Origin: Lachnospiraceae bacterium
Lineage (GTDB): Bacteria > Bacillota > Clostridia > Lachnospirales > Lachnospiraceae
Assembly: GCA_017558145.1 (NCBI GenBank)
Contig: JAFYWF010000069.1
Span: forward strand, 1-64,000
Direction: 5' to 3'
DNA: 64,000 nt
Shown here: in pieces, positions 33,990 to 43,480 of the stretch
Position numbering within the stretch: the stretch's first letter is position 1
How the letters are laid out: every line of letters begins with the position of its first letter
Translations under genes and position numbers: made by a program
The notes under the pieces: generated by a model
The model's database searches: none
Told to the model about the DNA's origin: nothing
What the model saw: only the letters and a program-made list of their open reading frames with translations

Positions 33990-35525
33990 ATGAACAGTAC
34001 AATTATTTGGATTCTCGTAACCTTCATTGCTTATATGAGCATGATGTTATTTATTGGAGCATCCTACATGAAAACAGGAAATACATCTGAAGATTATTTT
34101 CTAGGTGGAAGAAAATTAGGCGGATGGGTTGTTGCATTGTCAGCACAGGCTTCTGATATGAGCGGTTGGCTTCTGATGGGACTTCCTGGAAGTGTATATG
34201 CTTTTGGTACCGGTCAAATGTGGATTGCCGTTGGTCTTTTTCTTGGAACAGTTGCCAATTGGCTTATCATTTCCAATCGACTTCGACGCTATACTATAGT
34301 AGCAAACAATTCCTTAACATTGCCTGCTTATTTTGAAAATCGTTTCCATGACAAAAAACGAATTTTACTCGGTATTTCATCTGTAGTAATTGTTATTTTC
34401 TTTTTGGTTTACACTGCTTCTGCTTTTGCATCCGGTGGGAAATTATTTAGTACCGTTTTTGGCTGCAGCTATCATGTATCTTTGACCATCGGTGCCCTTA
34501 TTATCTTGGCATATACCTTTATGGGTGGTTTTATGGCAGTATGTGTGACCGACTTTATTCAGGGTATGTTAATGGTTGTTGCTCTTGTAACCGTACCTTT
34601 AGTTGCCTATTTCTTAATCGGTGGTGATGTGAATGGTACCTTAGCACAAACCGGTGTAACAACAGCAAACTTTTTAAATGTTATGAAAAACGGAGATAAT
34701 ACTTTTACTGCAGTAGAAATTATTTCACAGCTTGCCTGGGGACTTGGTTATTGTGGTATGCCACATATCTTAGTTCGCTTTATGGCGGTAAAGAATCAAA
34801 AAGAATTAAATAAATCGAAAGGTATTGCCATTGTTTGGGTAGCGATTTCGCTTGGTTTTGCCGTAATTATCGGCGTTATCGGAAGAGCTTATTTGTACCC
34901 TACCATTTTAGGAGAAAATGGCAGCTCCACAGAAACTGTATTTATTGAAATGATTACCAAAGCTTTTACACAAGATTTCAGACTTCCTTTCATTGCAGGA
35001 TTGTTCCTTTGTGGAATTTTGGCAGCTATTATGTCTACTGCAGATTCCCAGCTTTTGGTTACTGCCTCTTCTGTATCTGAAGATATTTATAAAGGTATCG
35101 TAAAAAAAGATGCCAACCAGGATAATGTAATGAAAATGAGTAGAATTACTGTTATTGTGGTAGCTTTATTAGCCTACGTAATTGCTTGGGATCCTAACAG
35201 TAGCATCATGGGACTTGTATCCAATGCTTGGGCCGGACTTGGCGCTGCCTTTGGTCCTACCGTGTTGATGTCTTTATTCTGGAAAAGATGTAACCTTCCC
35301 GGAGCCGTTGCAGGTATTGTTTCCGGTGGCTTAACAGTTATTATTTGGGATTATATTCCACTGATTGCAGGTCAGACTTTAGGATCCGTAACCGGACTCT
35401 ATTCCCTTGCTATTGGATTTTTAATTAGTATTGTACTTATTGTAATCGTAAGCCTTTGCACAAAGGAACCCGATGCTTCCATTCTGGCAGAATTTGATCG
35501 TGTAGTTTCAAACGAAGAAATTTAA
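33990..35525 (+). CDS. putP: Sodium/proline symporter
   Basis: 511 residues with 13 predicted spans of the solute:sodium symporter family. PutP hallmarks are present: DYFLGGRKLGGWVVALSAQA, SDMSGWLLMGLPG, FMGGFMAVCVTDFIQG and ILAAIMSTADSQLLVTASS (Na+ site). It imports L-proline with Na+ for nutrition or osmoprotection. GAGGAG precedes the ATG. It is followed by a terminator and is monocistronic. Confidence 0.93.
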   Translation: MNSTIIWILVTFIAYMSMMLFIGASYMKTGNTSEDYFLGGRKLGGWVVALSAQASDMSGWLLMGLPGSVYAFGTGQMWIAVGLFLGTVANWLIISNRLRRYTIVANNSLTLPAYFENRFHDKKRILLGISSVVIVIFFLVYTASAFASGGKLFSTVFGCSYHVSLTIGALIILAYTFMGGFMAVCVTDFIQGMLMVVALVTVPLVAYFLIGGDVNGTLAQTGVTTANFLNVMKNGDNTFTAVEIISQLAWGLGYCGMPHILVRFMAVKNQKELNKSKGIAIVWVAISLGFAVIIGVIGRAYLYPTILGENGSSTETVFIEMITKAFTQDFRLPFIAGLFLCGILAAIMSTADSQLLVTASSVSEDIYKGIVKKDANQDNVMKMSRITVIVVALLAYVIAWDPNSSIMGLVSNAWAGLGAAFGPTVLMSLFWKRCNLPGAVAGIVSGGLTVIIWDYIPLIAGQTLGSVTGLYSLAIGFLISIVLIVIVSLCTKEPDASILAEFDRVVSNEEI

Positions 35526-35531
35526 AAAAAC

Positions 35532-35568
35532 AGCCTAAAACTATCCCTTAAAAGAATAGTTTTAGGCT
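35532..35568. terminator. Bidirectional terminator after putP
   Basis: 13-bp perfect arms AGCCTAAAACTAT (35532-35544) and ATAGTTTTAGGCT (35556-35568). A7 on the left serves the minus-strand hydrolase and ATTTCTTT on the right serves putP. Confidence 0.88.
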
Positions 35569-35632
35569 ATTTCTTTGTTCATCTTACTGCCTACATTCAA
35601 TAATGAATCCATCACAACAAAATGAAATCTTT

Positions 35633-36763
35633 TTATGTTTCCTCTTTCTTATCTATAACGTGAATAAATTTTCTTGCATAGTATCGAATATTTTCCTTTG
35701 CTACTTCTATTAATCCCCTTGTCAATTCCTTTGCCATTTCTTTCGTTTTATCATCTGTTTCACGAACCGCATCTATAATTTGCGTTAAGGCCTTTCCCGG
35801 ATCATTAGAAATATCCAACATGGTAGTAATATTAGCTTCTTGCATAATAGTAAACCATGTTTCTGCAAAAGCATGCAACTCTTCGTCCTCTAATCCATAT
35901 AACCATTCGTTAAAGGTTTCATTTAAAAACAAGCTTCCTCTGTCCAACTTTCCTACTTTTTTGAACTCATTGCCTGCTACATGCCAATTATAGGGATTAT
36001 GTTGAAACAAACCAACACTGGAGCATTCCACGACCTGATATTCTTCTTTGCTTTGTAATAACATTCCAAAAATAGATGAATGAGGCAAATATTTACAAAT
36101 TTTTTCCTTGATTTTATTAAAATCAATACTTTCTAATATTTCAGGACGAAATCCCGGGCTATCGAAACTATATACTTTTTCAATTCTGTTTTGCACCTTT
36201 TCTTCCACATTCATAGATGCATAAACTGCAAAATTCCCACCTTTTGAATGCCCCGCAATAGTCAACTTATCTTCTATTAGTTCGCTTACTTGCTGTAAAT
36301 ATAGTGCACTAAGACTTTGACCGGTTACCGGTTCTTTAAAACACATATTAAAGTCTTCTTTCCAACCTATCATGGTTTCATCAGTCCCTCGATATATCAG
36401 TACTGTTGGACCATCCTCTAGAAAAACTGTCATAGCTGAAAATTGAGTTTCTGCTAAAACACTGGTGATATTGGAAAAATAATTCATCTTCATACGTCGA
36501 AAGCGCTTACTTTCCACCATATTCTCAAATAATTCTGTATTATTTTTTCGATATCTTTCATCCACAAATACCTTTTCATAATCAATACAATTGGAAAGTT
36601 GATACAAAGATACACTATCCTTATTTTCTGAGGTTGAACCGATATAACCATCTAATTTTAAGTATATAAATTGGGATAATACCAAGGCATCTACTTCATT
36701 AAACGGCATATCGCAAAATGTATATTCCCGATATCGCTTTACATAAGATACAATATGACTCAT
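35633..36763 (-). CDS. DUF2974 (Mbeg1-like) alpha/beta hydrolase
   Basis: 376 residues with a lipase-type nucleophile elbow, AGHSKGGN, near residue 170 and the preceding VLIYRGTDETMIGWKEDF, characteristic of the Mbeg1-like/DUF2974 family. The His/Asp partners are likely FDSPGF and HNPYNWHV. The C-terminal 90 residues are a charged helical extension. No signal peptide. The substrate is unknown. AAGGAG precedes ATG 36763, 41 bp after the nucleoid-associated protein gene, so the two may form an operon. Confidence 0.85.
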   Translation of the reverse strand: MSHIVSYVKRYREYTFCDMPFNEVDALVLSQFIYLKLDGYIGSTSENKDSVSLYQLSNCIDYEKVFVDERYRKNNTELFENMVESKRFRRMKMNYFSNITSVLAETQFSAMTVFLEDGPTVLIYRGTDETMIGWKEDFNMCFKEPVTGQSLSALYLQQVSELIEDKLTIAGHSKGGNFAVYASMNVEEKVQNRIEKVYSFDSPGFRPEILESIDFNKIKEKICKYLPHSSIFGMLLQSKEEYQVVECSSVGLFQHNPYNWHVAGNEFKKVGKLDRGSLFLNETFNEWLYGLEDEELHAFAETWFTIMQEANITTMLDISNDPGKALTQIIDAVRETDDKTKEMAKELTRGLIEVAKENIRYYARKFIHVIDKKEET

Positions 36764-36804
36764 TTAAGTTAGTCTCCTTATACACTTTTTTACCCATACA
36801 TTTT

Positions 36805-37827
36805 TTAGTATCTGGCTTCCAAATGCTCTATATTCTTAATCAATAGAGAAATTGTTCCATCCTGATTAGTAATAAATTCCACATTTTTTGAATCCTTATA
36901 CTGATCCATGGGAATCTTAATTTCTATTCCTGTATCTGTCATCAAATGCTGCTTCTGATATTTTCTTACCGTAGTCTCACTTTGTGGAATCACTTCTTCC
37001 TTTACCATATCATATTTTTCCATCTGCTCCTGAAAGGCTACCCGCAAATCCGGTTTTTCCTCAAAAACCTTATCTGCCAAATCTTCCACCACAAATCCAC
37101 CTTTTTCGGCGATTTCTTCCTGAATAATACATTTGGCATTCATTTGCGCTTCACAGGCACTGTATTCGTCTAACCCTTCTCTCTGTACCTTTTCAATCGC
37201 CTTGGTTACAATATTAAGCTTAGTTTTATGTGATAAGTGACTACTACATTTCAAAAACATGTAAGAAAAATAATTGGTCTTTTCCCCGTTTACGTCGTAC
37301 TTTTTCTCTACTACCTGTACTTGTTTTGTAGTTAAATTAATGATTGCAGCTTCGGATAATTTTTGTGTTTCCGTTGGTAACACTGCTTTATATCGAATAA
37401 TATCATTCTTATTATACTCACCATCAGCCATAGTTCTGTGAGTATAACTGGACTTAAAATTCATTTTCAAAAATGCCATGTATTCCTGATCACCGCCACG
37501 GAAGCGAACTACAAATAAGTCTGCTGAAGGAATATCAATATTGCTGTTCATAATTCCATATAAAAGATTTGCTACCTTCTGACTAAACTCTACAAAAGTA
37601 TCATCCGTATAATCCTTTAACCACTGATATACTTCTGATTCCTTTTCATAAAACTCACACGCTTTCATATCATCTGTGCCAGTCAGCCTTGCAATATGCT
37701 CTCGAATAAAATCTGCAAAATCGGAACCATACTCCAACTCTTCATCCGACAAAACAGGCAAACCAACAGTCGCATCCATAATATGTACAATGACATTTTT
37801 TATTCTTATTTCTTCTTTTGCTATCAT
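36805..37827 (-). CDS. Nucleoid-associated protein (NdpA/YejK family)
   Basis: About 340 residues of the 37-kDa nucleoid-associated family: an N-terminal IKNVIVHIMD segment, a middle VVRFRGGDQEYMAFLKMNF, and a C-terminal beta part ending LLIKNIEHLEARY. In Proteobacteria the homologue binds the nucleoid; the role in Firmicutes is unclear. ATG 37827, 7 bases after GGAAG, is preferred to an upstream TTG at 37839. Confidence 0.82.
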   Translation of the reverse strand: MIAKEEIRIKNVIVHIMDATVGLPVLSDEELEYGSDFADFIREHIARLTGTDDMKACEFYEKESEVYQWLKDYTDDTFVEFSQKVANLLYGIMNSNIDIPSADLFVVRFRGGDQEYMAFLKMNFKSSYTHRTMADGEYNKNDIIRYKAVLPTETQKLSEAAIINLTTKQVQVVEKKYDVNGEKTNYFSYMFLKCSSHLSHKTKLNIVTKAIEKVQREGLDEYSACEAQMNAKCIIQEEIAEKGGFVVEDLADKVFEEKPDLRVAFQEQMEKYDMVKEEVIPQSETTVRKYQKQHLMTDTGIEIKIPMDQYKDSKNVEFITNQDGTISLLIKNIEHLEARY

Positions 37828-37887
37828 GTATACTTCCAACCTTTTCCTTTATATATCAAGAATACCTAATCTTAATATTTCCACTTC

Positions 37888-37920
37888 AAAGAGCCGCCAG
37901 TGTTGCCACCGCGACTCTTT
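37888..37920 (-). other. Hairpin in the leader of the nucleoid-associated gene
   Basis: AAAGAG/CTCTTT arms plus inner CGC/GCG pairs close a loop containing GGTGGCAACAC on the minus strand. It looks like the antiterminator half of a T-box but lacks a specifier stem and U-tract, so I call it only a hairpin. It may end the upstream kinase-like transcript. Confidence 0.4.
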
Positions 37921-37991
37921 AAACTTACTTGAAATACTATTCTTTAGATATTTTATTAAACATCTGACAAACTTTATTCTGCTGATTCTTT

Positions 37992-38576
37992 CTAATCTAG
38001 AAAACCTCTAATCTTTAAATATGCAATAATTACCTCCACTGATTTATCAATTCCGGTAATACTGCTGTTAATCAATATATCCTTATTTTCCCGATCTCCC
38101 CATTCACAATCTGTGAAATATTGGTAATAACTACGTCTGATTTTCTCTGTCTTTCTCATCAGCTTTTTAGCTTTCACTTCATCTACATCATTACGTTCCA
38201 TAATATGTCTAACTTTTGTTTCTTCATTAGCATATACAAAAACATGAACAACATTTGCAAAATCTTTTAACACAATATCCGAACATCTTCCTACGATAAC
38301 ACACGATTCTGATTTTGCTTTTTCAATCATAATACGGGACTGAATTTCAAAAAGTTTTTCACTTAGATTTTCCGATTTATAAGGAAAATATTTTTTATCT
38401 GCAATCTCATCTTGCGCCGAAAGAACCTCTTCACTATGTCCCGTTTCCAGGGATGCCATTTCTAAAAACTGACGATCATAAAAAGCGATCCCTAATTTTT
38501 CAGCAAGTTTTTCGCCAATTTCTCTACCGCCACTTCCATACTCTCTACCAATAGTAATGATACATCTCTTCGTCAT
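37992..38576 (-). CDS. Cytidylate-kinase-like family protein
   Basis: About 194 residues with a P-loop variant ITIGREYGSGGREIGEKLAEKL at the N-terminus and the family IVGRCSDIVL and ERNDVDEVKAKKLM motifs. This is the AAA_26/cytidylate-kinase-like group found in multiple copies in Clostridia, distinct from canonical Cmk; its nucleotide substrate is uncertain. The second ATG (38576) fits AAAGGGG at 8 bases better than the first (38582). Confidence 0.85.
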   Translation of the reverse strand: MTKRCIITIGREYGSGGREIGEKLAEKLGIAFYDRQFLEMASLETGHSEEVLSAQDEIADKKYFPYKSENLSEKLFEIQSRIMIEKAKSESCVIVGRCSDIVLKDFANVVHVFVYANEETKVRHIMERNDVDEVKAKKLMRKTEKIRRSYYQYFTDCEWGDRENKDILINSSITGIDKSVEVIIAYLKIRGFLD

Positions 38577-38600
38577 CTGCATTCCCCTTTCTTTTGTATT

Positions 38601-39677
38601 TTATTTCTTTAATCCCATGATACCACAATCTTTATTTTCCTTAGACGGCCAATAGTGATACTGGTGATTTCCCTGTTCATCTGCTTCATAAGATTCCCAC
38701 ACAGAATCTGAGGTTTTTCCCTTTTGAATCACTTCCCATGCACCATTATCACAGTTTGCATTCCATTCTGTAGTATTTCCCTTTTCATCTACAGTCATGA
38801 TATACATCTCTCCATGATAATATCCATCCTTAAATCCACCTATCACGTTAGAAATGCATTTTCCCTCTATGGAATCTTCTTTTAAAATCTCATAATCATA
38901 ACTAAAATGTTCCTGACCTTGTCCATTGGGCAAATCTTTGCTCCATTCTCCATTATAACTATGCTCAATTACACCTAAATTTTCATCCTGGTTTTCTTCT
39001 GTATAGATAGCAATCTCCAACCACATTCCTTTACCATGGCGAAGTCCTTCCTTCCATTCTCCAAAATAATAGGAATTATCTCCATATACAGCCAAACCTT
39101 TTCCGCTTGGACGTCCTAATCGATCCAAAGAACCATAGTAATAAAACTTATTTTTCCCTTTTAATTCTCTCGATATCTTCTGTACTCTTTCTAAACGTAC
39201 TAAATCTGCCACAGCATCCAATTTATAAGAATCCCAATATTCATATAATTCCTTTAATTGGTTATCTTCCTGTTTTCTTTCTGTCAAAGTAGCTGCTACA
39301 TATTTTTCTTTTCCAAGAACATCATATAACGAATTCTTTCCATCACTTTTTTTTGCTATATCTTTGCTGTTTTCTTCCGTTACCACTTGGATATTATTCA
39401 GAGCATCTTCCATTTCTTGCGATGTAGCTTCTTCTGTAAGAAGGTCTGTTTCTTCCAATGATTCCTCTACTACATCAACCTTTGTTTCTTCATACGTTTT
39501 GACTTCTGCCAATTCTTCATAACTTTCATTCGCTACCATAACATTTTCATTACTACGATATCGAACTTCTCTTCTAATCAACAACGTTAATGCAATGGCT
39601 CCTAAAATAATGATAACCACTAAACCAAGAATAACCTCTTTATCTTTAATGTTTTTCCATTCTTTCATACTGATCAA
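38601..39677 (-). CDS. MORN-repeat membrane-anchored protein
   Basis: About 358 residues. A single N-terminal membrane helix (about 17-34), an acidic low-complexity stretch (45-95), and a C-terminal region with several MORN units (YGSLDRLGRPSGKGLAVYGD, YFGEWKEGLRHGKGMW, YNGEWSKDLPNGQG and a degenerate YHGEMY) are visible. The MORN part should be extracytoplasmic and acts as a protein or lipid-binding scaffold. The start is uncertain: TTG 39677 near AAAGGGG, or ATG 39668 at longer spacing. Confidence 0.8.
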   Translation of the reverse strand: MISMKEWKNIKDKEVILGLVVIIILGAIALTLLIRREVRYRSNENVMVANESYEELAEVKTYEETKVDVVEESLEETDLLTEEATSQEMEDALNNIQVVTEENSKDIAKKSDGKNSLYDVLGKEKYVAATLTERKQEDNQLKELYEYWDSYKLDAVADLVRLERVQKISRELKGKNKFYYYGSLDRLGRPSGKGLAVYGDNSYYFGEWKEGLRHGKGMWLEIAIYTEENQDENLGVIEHSYNGEWSKDLPNGQGQEHFSYDYEILKEDSIEGKCISNVIGGFKDGYYHGEMYIMTVDEKGNTTEWNANCDNGAWEVIQKGKTSDSVWESYEADEQGNHQYHYWPSKENKDCGIMGLKK

Positions 39678-39776
39678 TATTCCCCTTTGTTATAATACTT
39701 CTTTTTTATGTATTTACACTATAACAAAGAATAACAAAACTTTTATTACATAATTCTTAGGATTTTCTTAAATAAA

Positions 39777-40883
39777 TTAGATTTCGATCAACTCATACTG
39801 ATTGGTTCCAATTCCGATCTTCACAGCATGTTCAATACCAACTTTCCAATCTGTCGTTGGTGCAGAATCTTTAAAATGATCTCCATGCACTTTAGGCATC
39901 TTATCTAACTGACTTCCTGCCATAACCGGTTGTTTGTTTACTGCATCTGCACAAGCCTGATCCAATGCTACAGGGTCAAAGGAAGCAAACATTCCCACAT
40001 TTGGTACTATCGGAATATCATTTTCTGAATGACAATCACAATTAGGTGAAACATCAATTACAATACTGATATGAAAATGTGGTTTTCCATCTATAACTGC
40101 TTTTGCATATTCTGCAATTTTACAGTTTAAAATATCATTAGTTTCATCTTCCGGAGCTTTTACGGCATCCATTGGACAAATACCGATACATCTACCACAT
40201 CCTACGCATTTTTCAAGATTAATGGACGCTTTCCTATCTGTCATTGCCGGTGCATCATGAGCACAAATCTTAACGCATCTACCACATCCTACACATTTTT
40301 CAGTAACAACAAATGGCTTACCGGCACTGTGCATTTCCATCTTTCCTGCACGACTTCCGCATCCCATACCAATATTTTTAATAGCTCCACCAAATCCGGT
40401 ACATTCGTGACCTTTAAAATGATTCAATGAAATAAAAACATCTGCATCCATGATAGCACGTCCTATTTTTGCCTCTTTTACATATTCTCCACCTTCTACA
40501 GGTACTAACACTTCATCCGTTCCTTTTAAACCATCACCAATCAAAACATGGCAATTAGTACTTAATGGCGAAAAACCATTCATATAGGCAGAATCCAAAT
40601 GATCTAAAGCATTTTTTCTTCCACCAACATATAATGTATTACAGTCTGTCAAAAATGCTTTTCCACCTAAATCCTGAATCACCTTTACTACAGCCTGTGC
40701 ATAATTTGGTCTTAAAAATGCAAGATTTCCCGGTTCTCCAAAATGCATTTTAACAGCAACATATTTTCTATCAAAATCAATATCTGCAATTCCTGCTGTT
40801 GTTATTAATCGTGCTAATTTTTGTGTTAAATTTTCATCGTATGTAGTATGCATGTTTGTAAAATATACTTTTGCTTTTTCCAT
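39777..40883 (-). CDS. DUF362 protein with two 4Fe-4S ferredoxin clusters
   Basis: 368 residues. The DUF362 core (VAVKMHFGEPGNLAFLRPNY, DVFISLNHFKGHECTGFGGA, IGMGCGSRAGK) is interrupted by a ferredoxin domain with two cluster motifs, CVGCGRCVKICAHDAP and CVGCGRCIGICPMDAV (about 197-245). It is a cytosolic iron-sulphur protein, probably handling electrons; its physiological partner is unknown. TAGGAA precedes ATG 40883. It appears to stand alone. Confidence 0.88.
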   Translation of the reverse strand: MEKAKVYFTNMHTTYDENLTQKLARLITTAGIADIDFDRKYVAVKMHFGEPGNLAFLRPNYAQAVVKVIQDLGGKAFLTDCNTLYVGGRKNALDHLDSAYMNGFSPLSTNCHVLIGDGLKGTDEVLVPVEGGEYVKEAKIGRAIMDADVFISLNHFKGHECTGFGGAIKNIGMGCGSRAGKMEMHSAGKPFVVTEKCVGCGRCVKICAHDAPAMTDRKASINLEKCVGCGRCIGICPMDAVKAPEDETNDILNCKIAEYAKAVIDGKPHFHISIVIDVSPNCDCHSENDIPIVPNVGMFASFDPVALDQACADAVNKQPVMAGSQLDKMPKVHGDHFKDSAPTTDWKVGIEHAVKIGIGTNQYELIEI

Positions 40884-40975
40884 TGTTTTTCCTATCCTTA
40901 TCCTAATGTTTTCCTATTTTTTTACTATTCTTAATATACCCTTTGTGCCTACCTACGCTGTCTTTTCTCTATAAT

Positions 40976-41179
40976 TTATACTTGCTTTTGCTGTTCCAAT
41001 AGCTCATACAACGCATCTTCTCCGATACTTACCCAAGCATCCTCTTCTTCCTCATTCAATCCCAGGTATTCTCTTAAAGTGCATTCCTCGTCACTCATTC
41101 CCCATTCGTAACTATAATCATCAATTGCCTCAAATTCAATTTCTCCGGCTAAATATAATTCCTTAAACTTTTTTTCCAA
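40976..41179 (-). CDS. Small acidic protein, unknown function
   Basis: 67 residues, strongly acidic (CTLREYLGLNEEEEDAWVSI near the C-terminus). It starts with TTG 41179, supported by a perfect AGGAGG at 8 bases. The ribosome site lies just past the glgA terminator hairpin, so read-through from glgA may express it. No family is recognised. Confidence 0.65.
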   Translation of the reverse strand: MEKKFKELYLAGEIEFEAIDDYSYEWGMSDEECTLREYLGLNEEEEDAWVSIGEDALYELLEQQKQV

Positions 41180-41198
41180 AAGTTTTTCCTCCTTTTAA

Positions 41199-41230
41199 AA
41201 ATCCCCCTTTTATAACTAAAAGGGGGATTT
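41199..41230 (-). terminator. Terminator after glgA
   Basis: Arms AATCCCCCTTTTA and TAAAAGGGGGATT form a strong stem with a 4-base loop, followed on the minus strand by a T5 run. Confidence 0.85.
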
Positions 41231-41246
41231 ATGATGTCAATAAATT

Positions 41247-42695
41247 TTAGTAACCAATTAACCAGTCATACATTTCCTGATATTTTTTTGCAGAAACTTC
41301 CCATGAGAAGTCAGCTGCCATTGCACGGTCAACAATTTTGTTCCATTCACGTTTCTTATCATAGAAAATACGTTCAGCATAACGAATTGCTGCCAACATT
41401 TCATGTGCATTGTAGTTGGTAAAACTAAATCCTGTACCTGTTCCTTCAAATTCATTATATGGTTGTACAGTATCTTTTAATCCACCTGTTTCACGTACAA
41501 TTGGAACGGTACCATAACGAAGTGCCATTAACTGGCTTAATCCACATGGTTCGAATAAAGATGGCATTAAGAACGCATCACAAGATGCATAAATCTTATG
41601 AGATCTTTCTTCTGAATAATAAATACTAGCACTTACCTTATTGCCATATTTCCAATCAAAATGACGGAACATATTTTCATATTGTTCTTCACCTGTACCT
41701 AATACAACAATCTGAACTGCATCCTGGCAAAGCTCATCCATCATGTACGCAATAAGATCGAAACCTTTCTGGTCTGTAAGACGAGAAACAATACCAATCA
41801 TAAATACTTTATCGTCTACTTCTAATCCTAATTCTTCCTGTAAAGCGCGTTTATTTTTTACTTTTTCTTTACGGAAGTTAGCTGCATTATAAGTTTTCGC
41901 AATATAAGGGTCATTTTCAGGATTAAAGGAATCGTAGTCAATACCATTTACAATACCTCTTAAGTCTCCACTTCTTGCATTCAAGAGACCATTTAATCCT
42001 TCCCCATAGAAATCTGTTTTAATTTCTTCTGCATAAGTATCACTAACAGTTGTGATAGCATCTGCATATACAATACCACCTTTTAAGAGGTTTGCATCTT
42101 TTTGGAATTCCAATTTGTCAGGTGTAAAGAAGTAATCAGATAATCCTGTAATATTCTGAACATCTTTGATATTCCATTTACCCTGGAATTTTAAGTTATG
42201 GATTGTCATAACTGTCTTAATTCCTCTATAGAAATCTCCACCCTGGAATCTTTCTTTTAAATAAACAGGAATCAAACCTGTCTGCCAATCGTGACAGTGA
42301 ATTAAATCAGGTCTAAATCCAATCATAGGAAGTGCAGAAAGTGCCGCTTTAGAGAAAAATGCATATTTCTCAATTTCATATAACACATCATCTCCGTATG
42401 GACGGAATCCACCAAAGTAACCTTCGTTATCAATGAAATAATATGTAACGCCATCATACTCTGCTTCCAAAATACCTACATATACATTTCTCCAATTGAA
42501 ATCCATGTAAAAGTTATCTTTGAATACTAACTTATCTTTCCATTCCTGTTTCATACATGTGTATTTTGGCAAAATAACACGAACATCATAGTATTCTTTG
42601 TCGATACATTTTGGTAATGAACCTACAACGTCTGCCAATCCACCGGTTTTAATAAAAGGTACCCCTTCTGATGCAACAAATAAAATCTTTTTCAT
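41247..42695 (-). CDS. glgA: Glycogen synthase (ADP-glucose type)
   Basis: 482 residues, GT5 family. It has the ADP-glucose-binding KTGGLADVVGSLP near residue 16, the HCHDWQTGLIPVYL segment, GLSRLTDQKGFDLI-like domain-2 start (VSRLTDQKGFDL) and the catalytic MPSLFEPCGLSQLMALRYGT. It transfers glucose from ADP-glucose to the non-reducing end of glycogen in the cytosol. ATGGAGGA precedes the ATG. A sigma-A-like promoter and a leader hairpin are visible upstream. No other glg genes lie nearby. Confidence 0.95.
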   Translation of the reverse strand: MKKILFVASEGVPFIKTGGLADVVGSLPKCIDKEYYDVRVILPKYTCMKQEWKDKLVFKDNFYMDFNWRNVYVGILEAEYDGVTYYFIDNEGYFGGFRPYGDDVLYEIEKYAFFSKAALSALPMIGFRPDLIHCHDWQTGLIPVYLKERFQGGDFYRGIKTVMTIHNLKFQGKWNIKDVQNITGLSDYFFTPDKLEFQKDANLLKGGIVYADAITTVSDTYAEEIKTDFYGEGLNGLLNARSGDLRGIVNGIDYDSFNPENDPYIAKTYNAANFRKEKVKNKRALQEELGLEVDDKVFMIGIVSRLTDQKGFDLIAYMMDELCQDAVQIVVLGTGEEQYENMFRHFDWKYGNKVSASIYYSEERSHKIYASCDAFLMPSLFEPCGLSQLMALRYGTVPIVRETGGLKDTVQPYNEFEGTGTGFSFTNYNAHEMLAAIRYAERIFYDKKREWNKIVDRAMAADFSWEVSAKKYQEMYDWLIGY

Positions 42696-42720
42696 TGCTA
42701 TTCCTCCATTTTTTCTTTAA

Positions 42721-42758
42721 GTATCTGTAAGCACCATTTACTCCCCCAGGTGCGATAC
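42721..42758 (-). other. Leader hairpin of glgA
   Basis: On the minus strand GTATC-GCACC pairs with GGTGC-(5-base bulge)-GATAC around a loop holding GGGGGAG. It lies between the promoter and the glgA ribosome site and has no U-tract. It might affect mRNA stability or translation. Confidence 0.45.
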
Positions 42759-42769
42759 AATCTATAGTT

Positions 42770-42799
42770 ATTATACACCATTGTTTACCGGTACTGCAA
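42770..42799 (-). promoter_or_regulatory. Probable glgA promoter
   Basis: -35 TTGCAG (42799-42794), an 18-base spacer and a perfect -10 TATAAT (42775-42770) on the minus strand. The -35 lies inside the 3' end of the Spo0A-like gene. Confidence 0.65.
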
Positions 42800-43324
42800 G
42801 CGTATTCTATCAGCAATCAAGGCAATAAATTCTGAATTGGTTGGCTTTCCTTTTCCCGTATTCACAGTGTAAGAAAAGAGTGCATCCAACGTTTCCATCC
42901 TGCCTCTGCTCCATGCTACTTCTATGGCATGACGAATGGCTCTTTCCACACGGCTTGGTGTTGTCTGATATTTTTTTGCAATGGTAGGATATAAAACCTT
43001 CGTAATAGAATTTAGCATATCAATATCTTCCACAGCCATCATAATCGCTTCTCTTAAATATTGATATCCTTTGATATGTGCAGGTACTCCTATTTCATGA
43101 ATCATATCCGTTACATCCTGCTCTAAATCATGTTCCGGCTTTGCTGCTGTTTGTCCAATCAATTGTGGTTCGATGTAGAAACGCTTGTCTCCCTCCAAGG
43201 AGAGTGTTTTTTCACCGGGAACGGTAATCATGATTTGAAATTCTTTGTTGGCATTCATTAAATCTGTAAGTATTTGAAACATTTTCTCGTTATCGTTAGT
43301 GAACGTTGATTTTAACTGTTCCAT
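42785..43324 (-). CDS. Spo0A C-terminal-domain protein without receiver
   Basis: 179 residues from ATG 43324 (AAAGGAAG 8 bases upstream). The last 110 residues match the Spo0A DNA-binding effector domain: [40 protein letters not shown] and [10 protein letters not shown]. The phosphoacceptor receiver domain is replaced by about 60 residues with no Asp pocket. It should bind 0A-box-like DNA, but cannot be controlled by the normal phosphorelay. It may modulate genuine Spo0A targets (inference). Confidence 0.88.
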   Translation of the reverse strand: MEQLKSTFTNDNEKMFQILTDLMNANKEFQIMITVPGEKTLSLEGDKRFYIEPQLIGQTAAKPEHDLEQDVTDMIHEIGVPAHIKGYQYLREAIMMAVEDIDMLNSITKVLYPTIAKKYQTTPSRVERAIRHAIEVAWSRGRMETLDALFSYTVNTGKGKPTNSEFIALIADRIRLQYR

Positions 43325-43480
43325 AAAATTCTTCCTTTCTTTCATTACAGACATTTTTAGGATACAATTTCCTTTATTAGTGTCCTTGTGACAAATTATA
43401 GGGTATTTGTATTTTATGTTACAAGTCTCACCGCTCGCAGGTAATGCCAACATTTTTTATTTTTCGTCTTAAGTAATCAA

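Noticed and set aside
37888..37920. Possible T-box leader before the nucleoid-associated protein gene
   Set aside because: Only the GGTGGCAACAC-like core is present; there is no specifier stem, no U-tract and the downstream gene is not amino-acid related.
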